Below are positions 32,928-42,169 of a stretch of DNA of 64,000 nucleotides, piece by piece; within the stretch, counting starts at the first letter, position 1, and every line of letters begins with the position of its first letter. Below the pieces are notes generated by a model that was not told the DNA's origin, ran no database searches, and saw only the letters and a program-made list of their open reading frames with translations. Source of the stretch: Ancrocorticia sp039812645 (GTDB taxonomy: Bacteria > Actinomycetota > Actinomycetes > Actinomycetales > Actinomycetaceae); NCBI GenBank assembly GCA_039812645.1, contig JBDIAV010000006.1, positions 1 through 64,000 of the forward strand. The letters run 5' to 3'. A program made the translations under genes and the position numbers.

Positions 32928-34274
32928 ATGCCCCGATTGTTCGGCACAGATGGCGTGCGCGGACTCGCAAACCGTGAAGTCACCGCAAATCTGGCACTTA
33001 CCCTGGGCGATTCGGCCGCCCGCGTCTTAGTTAAGTCGGTGGAAGGCCGCCGTCCTCGTGCGGTGATCGCACGAGACACCAGGATTTCAGGAGCGATGCT
33101 GGCGCAGGCAATGGCCGCCGGCCTGGCATCCGCAGGAGTTGATGTGGAGCATGTAGACGTGCTCCCTACTCCAGGATTGGCATTCCTCACCGCCAGTGAT
33201 GGCATTGACCTTGGTGTTGTCATTTCTGCGTCGCACAATCCTATGCAGGACAATGGCATCAAGTTCTTTGCCGGCGGTGGTTTCAAGTTGGAAGATGCCC
33301 TGGAGGATGAAATTGAGTCCCTCCTGGGTAAGACGTGGTCCCGCCCCACCGGCGCCGGAGTCGGCCAGATTACAACATCGGTAGAGACCGCCGATGAGGC
33401 GTACATCAGCCACCTGGTGTCCTCGATTGATGTATCGCTGGAAGGGCTCAAGATCGTCGTGGATTGCGCCAATGGCGCGACGTCCGCTGTTGCCCCCGAG
33501 GCTTTGCGTCGCTGCGGCGCAGAGGTCATCGTTATTAATGCTGAGCCCGATGGTTACAACATCAACGCAAACTGTGGTTCTACCCATCCTGAGCAGCTCC
33601 AGGAAACGGTTGTGGCAACCGGTGCCAATTTTGGTGTGGCTTTCGACGGCGATGCGGATCGTTGCCTTGCGGTTGATCACGAAGGCAACATGGTGGACGG
33701 CGATCAGATCATGGGTCTGCTGGCTGTCTCGTTGAAGGAGCAGGGCCGCCTGACGAATGACACCCTTGTGGTGACGGTCATGTCGAATCTGGGGCTCATT
33801 CTTGCCATGCGCGCCGCCGGCATCACAACGGTACAAACTGGTGTGGGAGACCGCTACGTGCTCGAAGCGATGCGCGAGGGCAACCATGTTCTTGGCGGTG
33901 AGCAGTCCGGCCATGTGATTTTCCTTGACCACGCAACGACCGGAGACGGCACCCTCACCGCACTTCTTATTGCTGCCGAGGTGGCGAAGAGTGGAAAGAC
34001 TCTGGCTGAACTTGGATCGATCGTGCAGCGTCTTCCTCAAACGCTCGTCAACGTCCCGAACGTGGACAAGCGCAAGGCGGATTCCGATGAGGAGCTGGCG
34101 GCTGCCGTTGCCACCGCTGAGGAGCGCCTGGGTGAGACGGGCCGCGTGTTGCTCCGTCCGTCAGGAACCGAGCCGCTGGTGCGCGTCATGGTTGAAGCTG
34201 CGACGCAGGAGGAAGCGGACGACGTCGCCCAGAAGCTCGCCGAGGTGGTCAAAGAACGTCTCCCGCTGACGTAA
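32928..34274 (+). CDS. glmM: Phosphoglucosamine mutase
   Basis: Converts glucosamine-6-phosphate to glucosamine-1-phosphate for UDP-GlcNAc and peptidoglycan synthesis; 448 aa. The frame is open into the hairpin element upstream, but the ATG at 32928 follows GAGGAGGAACAC and gives MPRLFGTDGVRGLAN, the family start. The phosphoserine loop is ISASHNPMQDNG (Ser near residue 103), metal ligands lie in FDGDADRCL, the sugar loop is GGEQSGHVIF and the phosphate site RPSGTEPLVRVM. glmS, the preceding step of the pathway, lies 1.8 kb downstream. Confidence 0.98.
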   Translation: MPRLFGTDGVRGLANREVTANLALTLGDSAARVLVKSVEGRRPRAVIARDTRISGAMLAQAMAAGLASAGVDVEHVDVLPTPGLAFLTASDGIDLGVVISASHNPMQDNGIKFFAGGGFKLEDALEDEIESLLGKTWSRPTGAGVGQITTSVETADEAYISHLVSSIDVSLEGLKIVVDCANGATSAVAPEALRRCGAEVIVINAEPDGYNINANCGSTHPEQLQETVVATGANFGVAFDGDADRCLAVDHEGNMVDGDQIMGLLAVSLKEQGRLTNDTLVVTVMSNLGLILAMRAAGITTVQTGVGDRYVLEAMREGNHVLGGEQSGHVIFLDHATTGDGTLTALLIAAEVAKSGKTLAELGSIVQRLPQTLVNVPNVDKRKADSDEELAAAVATAEERLGETGRVLLRPSGTEPLVRVMVEAATQEEADDVAQKLAEVVKERLPLT

Positions 34275-34287
34275 GAGCTAACGGACC

Positions 34288-34323
34288 ATACGGGGCTGGC
34301 ACTACTGAGTGTCAGCCCCGTAT
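34288..34323 (+). terminator. glmM terminator
   Basis: ATACGGGGCTGGCACT (34288-34303) pairs with 34308-34323 with one G-T pair and an ACTG loop. An outer CTAACG/CGTTAG pairing extends the structure. Confidence 0.8.
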
Positions 34324-34409
34324 CGTTAGAGGTTGCGCCGATGGGTTGGGCGGTGGCATCCGCAGGAGGCCACGACCTAGTGGCGTGACTTCGATGGAAA
34401 GGGGAAAGA

Positions 34410-35018
34410 ATGGAGGAGTGGATTCTCGCCTCCTCGACATCCCCATGGGCACTTTTTCTGTTGTTTGCGCTGGTAGCCATGGACGGATTGGTGCCGCTCG
34501 TTCCTTCTGAAGTACTCCTTATTTCTCTCGGAACGTTGGCTCCTCAGGGGGAGGGACCGCCGCTAGTTCTTGTCGGCTGTGTAGCTTTCGCCGGAGCATT
34601 TGTGGGAGAGAATCTCGCCTATGTCGTGGGGAGTTTTCTACCAATTGAGCGCATCCGATACTTTTCGACAGAAAAGGGCGGGCGCCGGCTTGATGCAGTA
34701 CGCCGGAGGTTGCGCACACACGGCGCCGCCTACATTCTTGCTGCCCGTTTCCTCCCGGGAGTCCGAGTCATCGTCAATATGTGCGTGGGAGCGGCGGGAT
34801 ATCCGCGGTCGCGGTTTATGATCCTAGCCGCCATCACCTCTGTACTTTGGGCGGCTTTTATGCTCGGCATGGGTGTGGGTGCAGGGCACCTCCTTGCCGG
34901 GAAGCCCCTGCTGTCCATGCTTATGGGAGTGGTGGCGGGTACGGTGATCGGGATTGTTATCGATCGGTTGCTCTCGGGCCGCCTACATTCCGACAGTGAC
35001 GACGACGGCGCTGCGTAG
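34410..35018 (+). CDS. DedA-family (VTT domain) membrane protein
   Basis: Integral membrane protein of 202 aa. Several hydrophobic stretches are visible, near residues 13-45, 52-75, 130-160 and 165-190. The family signature with a conserved Arg appears as ILAARFLPGVRVIVNMCVGA (residues ~110-130). DedA proteins are linked to membrane homeostasis and, in some cases, lipid-carrier scrambling. A role in recycling a cell wall lipid carrier would fit its place between glmM and glmS, but that is inference. The end is acidic (DSDDDGAA) and converges on coaA with only 20 bases between the stops. Confidence 0.88.
   Translation: MEEWILASSTSPWALFLLFALVAMDGLVPLVPSEVLLISLGTLAPQGEGPPLVLVGCVAFAGAFVGENLAYVVGSFLPIERIRYFSTEKGGRRLDAVRRRLRTHGAAYILAARFLPGVRVIVNMCVGAAGYPRSRFMILAAITSVLWAAFMLGMGVGAGHLLAGKPLLSMLMGVVAGTVIGIVIDRLLSGRLHSDSDDDGAA
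34999..35010 (+). repeat. ACGACGACGGCG motif at the end of the DedA gene
   Basis: Exact copy that encodes part of the acidic end of the DedA protein, 29 bases from the coaA stop. It may simply reflect codon use. Confidence 0.4.
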
Positions 35019-35038
35019 GGCGTTGTGATGTCTGCTCG

Positions 35039-35980
35039 CTATAACTTGCGCAACCACACCTCAGAAACCTTGTGCTCAGGTCCCTTGCGTAACACGATGT
35101 CCGCACGAGAGCGGGTTGGGGCGATGTTTTCAACGAGATTGGGCAGGTTGACGCGCCGCCAAATGTCACGGCCCCTGGCTTCAAGTTCGTCGTCGGGCAT
35201 CGAAGCGAACTGGTGAAAGTACGCCTGGGGGTGGTTGAAGGCGAGTTCCCGCAGCTTGAAAATGCGTTCGAGGTACCAGCGCTCAAGATCTTCAACGTCG
35301 GCATCCACGTAGACGGAGAGATCGAAGAAGTCAGAGACGGCAAGTAGTTCTTTCGAGGCAGTGCGCGGGGGCTGAAGAACGTTGAGCCCTTCGAGGATCA
35401 AGATGTCCGGGTGCTCGACGGAGCGGAACTTTCCAGGCACGATGTCATAGGTGACGTGGTCGTAGACTGGCGCTTGGATATGCGGAACACCAGCTTTCAC
35501 CTGCTTCAGGAAGTTGAGGAGGGCGGCCCTGTCGTAGGACTCGGGAAATCCTTTACGATCCATCAGCCCGCGCTCTTCCAGAACCGCGTTGGGGTAGAGG
35601 AAACCGTCCGTAGTGACGAGATCAACTTTGGGAGTGGCTGGCCAGCGGCGTAACAACTCCTGAAGGAGCCTCGCCGTCGTCGACTTTCCTACGGCAACGG
35701 ACCCGGCGATAGCAATAACAAAGGGTGTGCGCTGTTCCTGCAAACCAAGAAACTCTGAGGTTCTGCGGTGAAGGCGCCCCACTTCGGCCGTGTACATCTG
35801 TAACAGTGCTGATAGCGGCCGGTAGATGGCATCGGCTTCGTCCAACTCGATGGGATCTCCCAGGGAAGAGAGACGCCGAATATCGTTGCGAGTCAGTGGC
35901 AAGGGAGTGGTTTGCGCCAAGGCACTCCACTGGTCGTGCGTGAAGGAGAGGACGTGGGAAAGCGCACGGGTAGGGTCCAT
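35039..35980 (-). CDS. coaA: Pantothenate kinase, type I
   Basis: First step of coenzyme A synthesis, ATP-dependent phosphorylation of pantothenate; 313 aa, the normal length. The P-loop is GSVAVGKST (residues ~93-101). VTTDGFLYPNAVLEERG and RKGFPESYD form the substrate region, and ILEGLNVLQ and the HPQAYFHQFASM segment are typical of bacterial CoaA. It runs opposite to its neighbours; the divergent gap to glmS is only 73 bases, so the two promoters are close together. Confidence 0.97.
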   Translation of the reverse strand: MDPTRALSHVLSFTHDQWSALAQTTPLPLTRNDIRRLSSLGDPIELDEADAIYRPLSALLQMYTAEVGRLHRRTSEFLGLQEQRTPFVIAIAGSVAVGKSTTARLLQELLRRWPATPKVDLVTTDGFLYPNAVLEERGLMDRKGFPESYDRAALLNFLKQVKAGVPHIQAPVYDHVTYDIVPGKFRSVEHPDILILEGLNVLQPPRTASKELLAVSDFFDLSVYVDADVEDLERWYLERIFKLRELAFNHPQAYFHQFASMPDDELEARGRDIWRRVNLPNLVENIAPTRSRADIVLRKGPEHKVSEVWLRKL

Positions 35981-36053
35981 AGTGCCAAATCTTACGGCTT
36001 CGGGTGAACACGTGTGTGTAGGAGAGAAAGGTAGCGGCAGTTAGAATTGCTAC

Positions 36054-37913
36054 ATGTGTGGAATCGTAGGATATGTCGGATCAAATGAGGCAACCAATCG
36101 CCCGCTTGATGTCGTATTGGAAGGACTCGCGCGTCTCGAGTACCGCGGGTATGACTCGGCGGGTGTAGCTATCGCGGGCCCCGAGGGTATGAAGGTCGCG
36201 AAGAAGGCCGGACGCCTGGACAACCTGAGGAAGGCGCTGGAAAAGGATCCTCTGGATCCTGGCACCGCAGCTATCGGACATACCCGATGGGCAACACACG
36301 GTGGCCCCACTGATACGAACGCCCATCCGCACGTGAGCTTTGACGGCCGTGTTGCGGTTGTGCACAACGGCATTATTGAGAACTATCAGCAGCTGGCCGA
36401 TGAACTGGCCGAGCAGGGGATCATTCCGGTATCTGAAACGGACACCGAAATTGCCTCGCACCAGCTGGCACTTGAACTAGCCAAGGATGACGACCTCCTC
36501 GCCGCCATGTGCCGCCTTGCCTCCCGCCTGGAAGGTTCTTTCACCCTGGTGGGTCTTGATGCTGAGAACCCGGACGCGATCGTTGCAGCACGCCGTAACT
36601 CGCCACTCGTTGTTGGTTTGGGCGACGGCGAAAACTTCCTCGGTTCAGACGTGGCATCCTTTGTCGGCCAGACGCGCCGCGCCATGGAGATGGGCCAGGA
36701 TCGCATCGTCCGTATTACCCCCGACACCGTGCAGGTTGTCGATTTTGATGGCAACCCGGAAGAGGGCAAGACATTCGAGGTTGATTGGGACGTGAGCGCC
36801 GCCGTCAAGGGTGGATACGACACCTTCATGGATAAGGAAATCCACGAGGAGCCCATGGCTGTTGCGGAGACGCTACGTGGCCGCACCACCAAGGATGGAC
36901 AGCTCAAGCTGGATGAAATGCGCATTTCTGAGTCGGTGATGCGCCGGGTGGACAAGATCATCGTTGTTGCTTGTGGTACCGCTGCCTATGCGGGCCATGT
37001 GGCCAAGTACGCCATCGAGCACTGGTGCCGTATCCCGGTGGAAGTAGAGCTGGCACACGAGTTCCGCTACCGCGATCCTGTGGTCAACGAGAAGACTCTC
37101 GTAGTGGCGATGTCCCAGTCCGGCGAGACGATGGATACTATCATGGCTATCCGTCACGCCCGCGAGCAGGGTTCCAAGGTATTGGCCATCGTTAATACCT
37201 ACGGGTCCACCATCGCTCGTGAGTCTGACGCGGTTCTTTACACCCACGCGGGACCTGAGGTGGCCGTAGCCTCGACGAAGGCCTTTATTGCTCAGATTGC
37301 TGCCTGCTACCTGCTGGGCCTTTACCTGGCCGAGCTGCGGGGCAACAAGTACCAGGATGAAGTGGCCACCTACCTCGACGAGCTGGCTAAGATGCCTGGT
37401 CGCATTGAAGAAGTTTTGTCCTATGAAGAGGACGTCAGGAATCTGGCGCGCGCCATGAAGGACGTCACCTCGGTGCTTTTCCTGGGCCGCCACGTTGGTT
37501 TCCCGGTGGCCCTGGAGGGTGCGCTCAAGCTCAAGGAAATCGCCTACATTCATTCCGAGGGATTCGCCGCTGGCGAGCTCAAGCACGGGCCGATCTCGCT
37601 GGTCGAGGAGGGGCTGCCGGTGTTCGTTATCGTGCCGACCCCGCGCCGTCCGCTGCTGCATTCGAAGGTTGTCTCCAACCTTCAGGAGGTTAAGGCTCGT
37701 GGCGCCCGTACCATCGCGATCGCCGAGGAGGGCGACGACGAAGCAGCACAGTACGCGGATCACGTGTTCTGGGTGCCTCGCTCCACCCCAACGCTCATGA
37801 TGCCGCTGGTGACAGTGGTGCCGCTGCAGATCTTTGCCTCAGAGTTGGCGAAGGTCAAGGGGCACGACGTGGACAAGCCGCGCAATCTCGCCAAGTCTGT
37901 GACAGTCGAGTAA
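36054..37913 (+). CDS. glmS: Glutamine-fructose-6-phosphate aminotransferase
   Basis: Makes glucosamine-6-phosphate from fructose-6-phosphate and glutamine; 619 aa. Cys2 of MCGIVGYVG is the glutaminase nucleophile; RLEYRGYDSAG and HTRWATHGGPT follow. The C-terminal half has two SIS domains with MSQSGETMDT and STKAF, and ends in DVDKPRNLAKSVTVE. The leader is short (73 bases) so a glmS ribozyme, a Firmicutes feature, is not present. A 15-base copy of its 3' end occurs 34 bases downstream. Confidence 0.98.
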   Translation: MCGIVGYVGSNEATNRPLDVVLEGLARLEYRGYDSAGVAIAGPEGMKVAKKAGRLDNLRKALEKDPLDPGTAAIGHTRWATHGGPTDTNAHPHVSFDGRVAVVHNGIIENYQQLADELAEQGIIPVSETDTEIASHQLALELAKDDDLLAAMCRLASRLEGSFTLVGLDAENPDAIVAARRNSPLVVGLGDGENFLGSDVASFVGQTRRAMEMGQDRIVRITPDTVQVVDFDGNPEEGKTFEVDWDVSAAVKGGYDTFMDKEIHEEPMAVAETLRGRTTKDGQLKLDEMRISESVMRRVDKIIVVACGTAAYAGHVAKYAIEHWCRIPVEVELAHEFRYRDPVVNEKTLVVAMSQSGETMDTIMAIRHAREQGSKVLAIVNTYGSTIARESDAVLYTHAGPEVAVASTKAFIAQIAACYLLGLYLAELRGNKYQDEVATYLDELAKMPGRIEEVLSYEEDVRNLARAMKDVTSVLFLGRHVGFPVALEGALKLKEIAYIHSEGFAAGELKHGPISLVEEGLPVFVIVPTPRRPLLHSKVVSNLQEVKARGARTIAIAEEGDDEAAQYADHVFWVPRSTPTLMMPLVTVVPLQIFASELAKVKGHDVDKPRNLAKSVTVE

Positions 37914-37932
37914 GTAGTTTGTCTTGTCCGTG

Positions 37933-37947
37933 GTGACAGTCGAATAA
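37933..37947 (+). repeat. Copy of the last 15 bases of glmS
   Basis: GTGACAGTCGAATAA repeats the glmS end GTGACAGTCGAGTAA (37899-37913) with one change, 34 bases later. It is probably a scar of a small tandem duplication. Confidence 0.6.
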
Positions 37948-37964
37948 CCCTGGAGAGGTACATC

Positions 37965-39566
37965 ATGCTACGCGCCTACCGCAGCGACGCCATTCGAGCC
38001 GCTGAAGCTCCATTGCTGGATGCTGGGGTTCCGCTCATGGAACGAGCATCCTATGCGGTTGCTATGACGGTGATCTCCCACCGGCGGCGCAGCGGCCTGG
38101 GCATTCCCGGTACCCGTGTGTTGGCGCTGGTAGGTGCGGGTAACAATGGAGGCGATGCCCTCCACGCCGCGGCATATTTGGCGCGGCGTGGTATGGCCGT
38201 TCATGCCGTGGTGTGCGGGACTCCGCACACCACGGGGCTCGCGGCGGCGGAACGCTCCGGCGTCAGGATATCCTCTGTGAATGATGCGGCCGAGGCACGG
38301 GATGTCGTGACGCGTGTGGCGATCGCCGCGGATGTGTGGCTCGATGGGCTTGTGGGAATTGGCGCTCGCGGCCGGTTGCGGGAACCTCACGCTACGCTAG
38401 TGCAGATTCTCGGCGAGATCCGAGAAAGTTCCGCCGTGGAGCCGCTGGCGGTAGCCATTGACATTCCCTCCGGCGTGGGTGCAGATGACGGTGTGCTATC
38501 GGGGCCGGTGTTCCGCGCCGATATTACCGTGACCATGGGCGCCCCCAAGCCGGGATTGGTGCTGGATCCGGGGCGGCGTTACGTGGGCGAACTCGTCGAG
38601 GTAGATTTGGGATTGAGGGAGCACCTCCCGCCCGAGCCAGCTCTCCTCTCGCTGGATTCTTGGGATATCGCTGATCTCTGGGACTACCCCGGGCCGGATT
38701 CCCATAAGTACACCCGAGGTGTCGTTGGGTTGATGACGGGATCTCCACGCTATCCGGGTGCGGCGCTGCTCTCTGTAGCGGCTGCACATGCCGGTGGCCC
38801 GGGCATGGTGCGTTATGCCGGGCCGCGCGAGCTGACCGAGTTGGTCATCTCCCACCATCCCGAGACTGTGTCGGACATGGGCCGCGTCCAGGCGTGGGTG
38901 ATCGGCTCAGGAGTAGACATGGATAATTCTGTGGCGGCTGCCGAGGCAGCGCGTCGACTGGAGGAGTCTATTGCCGAAGGTATTCCGGTGGTGCTTGATG
39001 CTGGCGCTATCTCGCTGGTCAACAGCCTTGACGTTCCCTCCACCGTGATTCTTACCCCGCATGCTGGTGAGCTTGCTGCTCTGCTTGCGGCGCGGGGAGA
39101 AGCCATGACGCGCGAGGACATCAGTGCCGCTCCGGCTCGTGCGGCCCGGCTCGCAGCAACCCTCACGGGGGCCACCGTGGTTCTTAAGGGGGCCACCGAT
39201 GTGGTGTGCGGTCCCGACGATCCGCTCTACGCACAGCCGGGAGCTCCCGCTTGGCGTGCAACGGCTGGCGCCGGAGATGTGCTGGCGGGGCTACTGGGTG
39301 CACTTCTTGCGGGATGGGGTGATGAACTCGCCGAGTTGGGAAAGGGCCGAGGAATACCTGCGCGCCTGGCAGCCGCGGCATGCTATCTCCACGGCCGTGC
39401 AGCGGCAATCGCAAGTGGGACAATACATACAACAATCACCGAGACGTCTACCATGGGTACTTCGGTAGGCGGATCCGCGCCAGATGGGCATGTATGTGGC
39501 CGTCCCATCCGAGCGACCGAAATCGCAGCAGCAATTCCCACGGCCATTGCAGAATCGTTGAATTAA
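37965..39566 (+). CDS. nnr: Bifunctional NAD(P)HX epimerase/dehydratase
   Basis: Repairs hydrated NADH and NADPH; 533 aa with two fused domains. The N-terminal epimerase (YjeF_N) has VLALVGAGNNGGDALHAA (residues ~49-66) and AIDIPSGVGADDG. The C-terminal dehydratase (carbohydrate-kinase-like, from about residue 240) shows ILTPHAGELAALL, VVLKGATDVV and the phosphate-binding AGAGDVLAGLLGALL. The start ATG follows TGGAGAGGTACATC. The stop overlaps the alr ATG by one base. This nnr-alr-tsaE order is common in bacteria. Confidence 0.95.
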   Translation: MLRAYRSDAIRAAEAPLLDAGVPLMERASYAVAMTVISHRRRSGLGIPGTRVLALVGAGNNGGDALHAAAYLARRGMAVHAVVCGTPHTTGLAAAERSGVRISSVNDAAEARDVVTRVAIAADVWLDGLVGIGARGRLREPHATLVQILGEIRESSAVEPLAVAIDIPSGVGADDGVLSGPVFRADITVTMGAPKPGLVLDPGRRYVGELVEVDLGLREHLPPEPALLSLDSWDIADLWDYPGPDSHKYTRGVVGLMTGSPRYPGAALLSVAAAHAGGPGMVRYAGPRELTELVISHHPETVSDMGRVQAWVIGSGVDMDNSVAAAEAARRLEESIAEGIPVVLDAGAISLVNSLDVPSTVILTPHAGELAALLAARGEAMTREDISAAPARAARLAATLTGATVVLKGATDVVCGPDDPLYAQPGAPAWRATAGAGDVLAGLLGALLAGWGDELAELGKGRGIPARLAAAACYLHGRAAAIASGTIHTTITETSTMGTSVGGSAPDGHVCGRPIRATEIAAAIPTAIAESLN

Positions 39567-40735
39567 TGACCTTAGAACATGATGCAGCATTTCCCGCAGT
39601 AGCGGATATCGACCTTGATGCCATTGGCGATAATCTCCGCCTGGTTCGCTCTACGGCGCAGACGGCCACCCTTGGCGTGGTAAAAGCCGATGCTTACGGT
39701 CACGGCCGGCAGCAGTGCGCGCAGGCCATGATGGCGGCGGGAGCGGACTACCTTGGCGTAGCCCAACTTGCCGAAGCCCTTGACCTTCGCCAGGAGGTAG
39801 GCCCCGAGCCACGTATTCTGACGTGGCTTTATGCTCCCGGTGCTCCGCTGGGTGACGGGTTACGGGCAGATCTCGAGATCTCCGTGGGCGCACTGTGGGC
39901 TATTGATGAACTTGCGACAGCCGCACGAAAGACCGGCATCACCGCCAAGGTACATCTTAAAGTGGATACCGGCATGGCCCGCGGTGGAATTGACCTGTGG
40001 AACCTTGCGGAAGCCGCGGGCAAGCTGCGGGCGGGAGTCGCGGAAGGATTGTTCGACGTCGTCGGCCTGTGGAGCCATCTGGCTCGTGCGGATGAACCGG
40101 AGTGCGGACTCACCGAACAGCAGATTGACATCTTCGAGGAGGCGCGCCATATCGTCGATGCTGCCGGACTCGATATTCGGATTCATCACCTCGCGGCCTC
40201 CGCGGGAGCCCTGTGGCACCCGAAGGCGCGTTACGACATGGTGCGTCCCGGAATTGTGTTGTACGGGGTGTCTCCCAACTCCGGGTATCTCTCGGCGCAA
40301 CAGATTGGCCTGCGGGCTGCGATGACACTCTCTGCGGAGATTATCGCCGAGCGTACCGTCCCCGAAGGTACGGGAATCTCATACGGACACACAGATAGAA
40401 CGGACCGTCCCACGCATCTCGGCGTGGTTCCTCTCGGCTATTCGGATGGAATTGATCGCAAGGCATCCAACGTCGCGCCGTTGGTTATTGATGGTACGCG
40501 CACGCGGATCCGAGGTCGGGTCTGCATGGATCAGTTCGTCACAGAATTGCCCTACGGCACCACCGTTGGTGAACGCGCCTGGCTCTTCGGAGACGCGGAA
40601 TTTGGCCTTCCCACGGCGGATGAGTGGGCCGATGTCACAGGCACGATCGGATACGAGATTGTGACCCGCATTGGTGCACGGGTACCACGGCGCTATCATG
40701 GCACCGGCATGGCTTCATCGCGCGCGCCGCGATGA
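39566..40735 (+). CDS. alr: Alanine racemase
   Basis: PLP enzyme giving D-alanine for peptidoglycan; 389 aa. The frame extends 186 bases into nnr, but ATG 39566 (TAATG with the nnr stop) gives the proper N-terminus. The PLP lysine is Lys40 in VVKADAYGHG. GYSDGIDRKAS and GRVCMDQF (second catalytic region) are conserved in the barrel domain; the catalytic Tyr belongs to ISYGHT-like sequence near residue 270. tsaE begins 34 bases after its stop. Confidence 0.97.
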   Translation: MTLEHDAAFPAVADIDLDAIGDNLRLVRSTAQTATLGVVKADAYGHGRQQCAQAMMAAGADYLGVAQLAEALDLRQEVGPEPRILTWLYAPGAPLGDGLRADLEISVGALWAIDELATAARKTGITAKVHLKVDTGMARGGIDLWNLAEAAGKLRAGVAEGLFDVVGLWSHLARADEPECGLTEQQIDIFEEARHIVDAAGLDIRIHHLAASAGALWHPKARYDMVRPGIVLYGVSPNSGYLSAQQIGLRAAMTLSAEIIAERTVPEGTGISYGHTDRTDRPTHLGVVPLGYSDGIDRKASNVAPLVIDGTRTRIRGRVCMDQFVTELPYGTTVGERAWLFGDAEFGLPTADEWADVTGTIGYEIVTRIGARVPRRYHGTGMASSRAPR

Positions 40736-40769
40736 CCTGGCTGCGATGACCTTGGAGAAGGAGAAACCT

Positions 40770-41273
40770 ATGGAGCTAACGATCCCGGAAGCAGACGATA
40801 TGCGTCATGTGGGCGAGATACTCGGGTCCTTGCTGGAAGGTGGGGATCTCGTCATGCTGGATGGCCCGCTTGGCGCGGGAAAAACGACGTTGACCCAGGG
40901 AATTGCCCGGGGCATGGACGTCTCGGGCCGTGTTGCTTCTCCCACTTTCGTTATTGCCCAGGTGCACCACTCACGCCGTGGCGGCCCTGAGCTCGTCCAT
41001 GTGGATGCCTACAGGCTGTCTTCCCTCGACGAACTTGACGCTCTCGATCTTGACGCGTCACTCGAAGACTCTGCGACGATTGTCGAGTGGGGCGAAGGAA
41101 AGGTGGAAGTCCTGACGGAAGACCGCCTCACTATCAAGATCATTCGGCCCGAGGGATCGGACGCTGGTGAAGAGGTTGACGATCTATCCGTGGATGCTCC
41201 GCGCGTCTTGAGGATTGAAGGGTCTGGCCCTCGCGCGCTTGAACTTGTTGAAAGTCTACGGTCGCAGTTATGA
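40770..41273 (+). CDS. tsaE: tRNA t6A synthesis ATPase TsaE
   Basis: ATPase that supports the TsaB-TsaD complex in making threonylcarbamoyl-adenosine 37 of tRNA; 167 aa. ATG 40770 is preferred (GGAGAAGGAGAAACCT upstream); ATG 40746 would add eight residues. The P-loop is LDGPLGAGKTTLTQG; RVASPTFVIAQ and VHVDAYRL are family motifs, and EWGEGK closes the core. tsaB and tsaD follow in the same unit. The stop overlaps the next gene by four bases. Confidence 0.95.
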   Translation: MELTIPEADDMRHVGEILGSLLEGGDLVMLDGPLGAGKTTLTQGIARGMDVSGRVASPTFVIAQVHHSRRGGPELVHVDAYRLSSLDELDALDLDASLEDSATIVEWGEGKVEVLTEDRLTIKIIRPEGSDAGEEVDDLSVDAPRVLRIEGSGPRALELVESLRSQL

Positions 41274-42109
41274 GACTGCTCAGGCGGTTGCTTGCCCTCG
41301 TGACCATGGGGCTGATCGTGAGCGTGGGCGCTGCTCCAGCATTCGCTGCGACGGAACCACCGGCCGCGGATGCTGCCAGTTGGTTTGAATCCTCCGGACT
41401 GAGTGTTGCACGTTCGCATGCTGGCGAGGACCTGCCTGATATTCCCACGAACCAGTTGACCTCCTTAACTATCGGTACCCCTGTGAACGCCCAGGTCTTT
41501 ACAGATTCTGTAGGTAACCTTGCGATGTCAAGCTATTGGGTCGCTCCGCTTTTTCTTGACGGCGACCCAATAGGAACTCTCGCGACCGATTTCCGTTCGG
41601 GGGAGTCCAAGCAGGAGAAGGTGACTGGGGAAGAATACTTCGCCACGGCTCTCATCGAGTTAACATCGGAGCAACGTGTGGTAGTCGAGCCCGCCATCGG
41701 TGGGAAAGACAACCTGGGAGCGTGGTTTCTCGTGACTTCAGAGGGCATTGTTTCTCCCTTGGATCCGGTGGCCCGCTCGGTTCTGGCCGGGGAGGTGAAG
41801 CTCTCTTCTTTCGAAGAGATCCGCCGTGAGCTTCTCGGAGCAGGGAGCGATCCGGTCGTAACCAACGAATCGCCGACGTCCCCAACCGGAGTGGGTGGAC
41901 ACATCATCATTTACGCCATTGTTGCTTTGGTTGTCCTCCTCGTACTCGTGGGCGTACTCGTGTGGTTGCGTTATGACCGAGGTGACGTGGGCGATGAGCC
42001 TGCCAACGAGCGTCAGAAAAAGGACGACGACGGCGGGCGCCTGCCCACGAGCGAAGATGTCACGATTCTTGAACTTCCCCAGTCCGGTCGTGACGAGCCG
42101 CGTGAATAA
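41270..42109 (+). CDS. Secreted, C-terminally membrane-anchored protein of unknown function
   Basis: 279 aa, not recognised. A signal peptide is visible (MRLLRRLLALVTMGLIVSVG, cleavage likely after AFA near residue 26). The extracellular part of ~180 residues has no cysteines or known motif. A hydrophobic helix near residues 212-236 (IIIYAIVALVVLLVLVGVLV) is followed by a charged cytoplasmic tail of ~45 residues. The start overlaps tsaE by four bases, so it is co-translated with t6A genes although an envelope protein. A function in the cell envelope is the only safe guess. Confidence 0.85.
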   Translation: MRLLRRLLALVTMGLIVSVGAAPAFAATEPPAADAASWFESSGLSVARSHAGEDLPDIPTNQLTSLTIGTPVNAQVFTDSVGNLAMSSYWVAPLFLDGDPIGTLATDFRSGESKQEKVTGEEYFATALIELTSEQRVVVEPAIGGKDNLGAWFLVTSEGIVSPLDPVARSVLAGEVKLSSFEEIRRELLGAGSDPVVTNESPTSPTGVGGHIIIYAIVALVVLLVLVGVLVWLRYDRGDVGDEPANERQKKDDDGGRLPTSEDVTILELPQSGRDEPRE

Positions 42110-42169
42110 CAGCCATCAAGTTGTCCCTTCTTGGCCTTGTCCTCCCACTAGCTATTTTGACGAATAGGA

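Noticed and set aside
34981..35018. Terminator between the converging DedA and coaA genes
   Set aside because: Only 20 bases separate the stops and no stable hairpin is seen there.
35981..36053. glmS ribozyme upstream of glmS
   Set aside because: The gap is only 73 bases and too short for the ribozyme, which is a Firmicutes feature.
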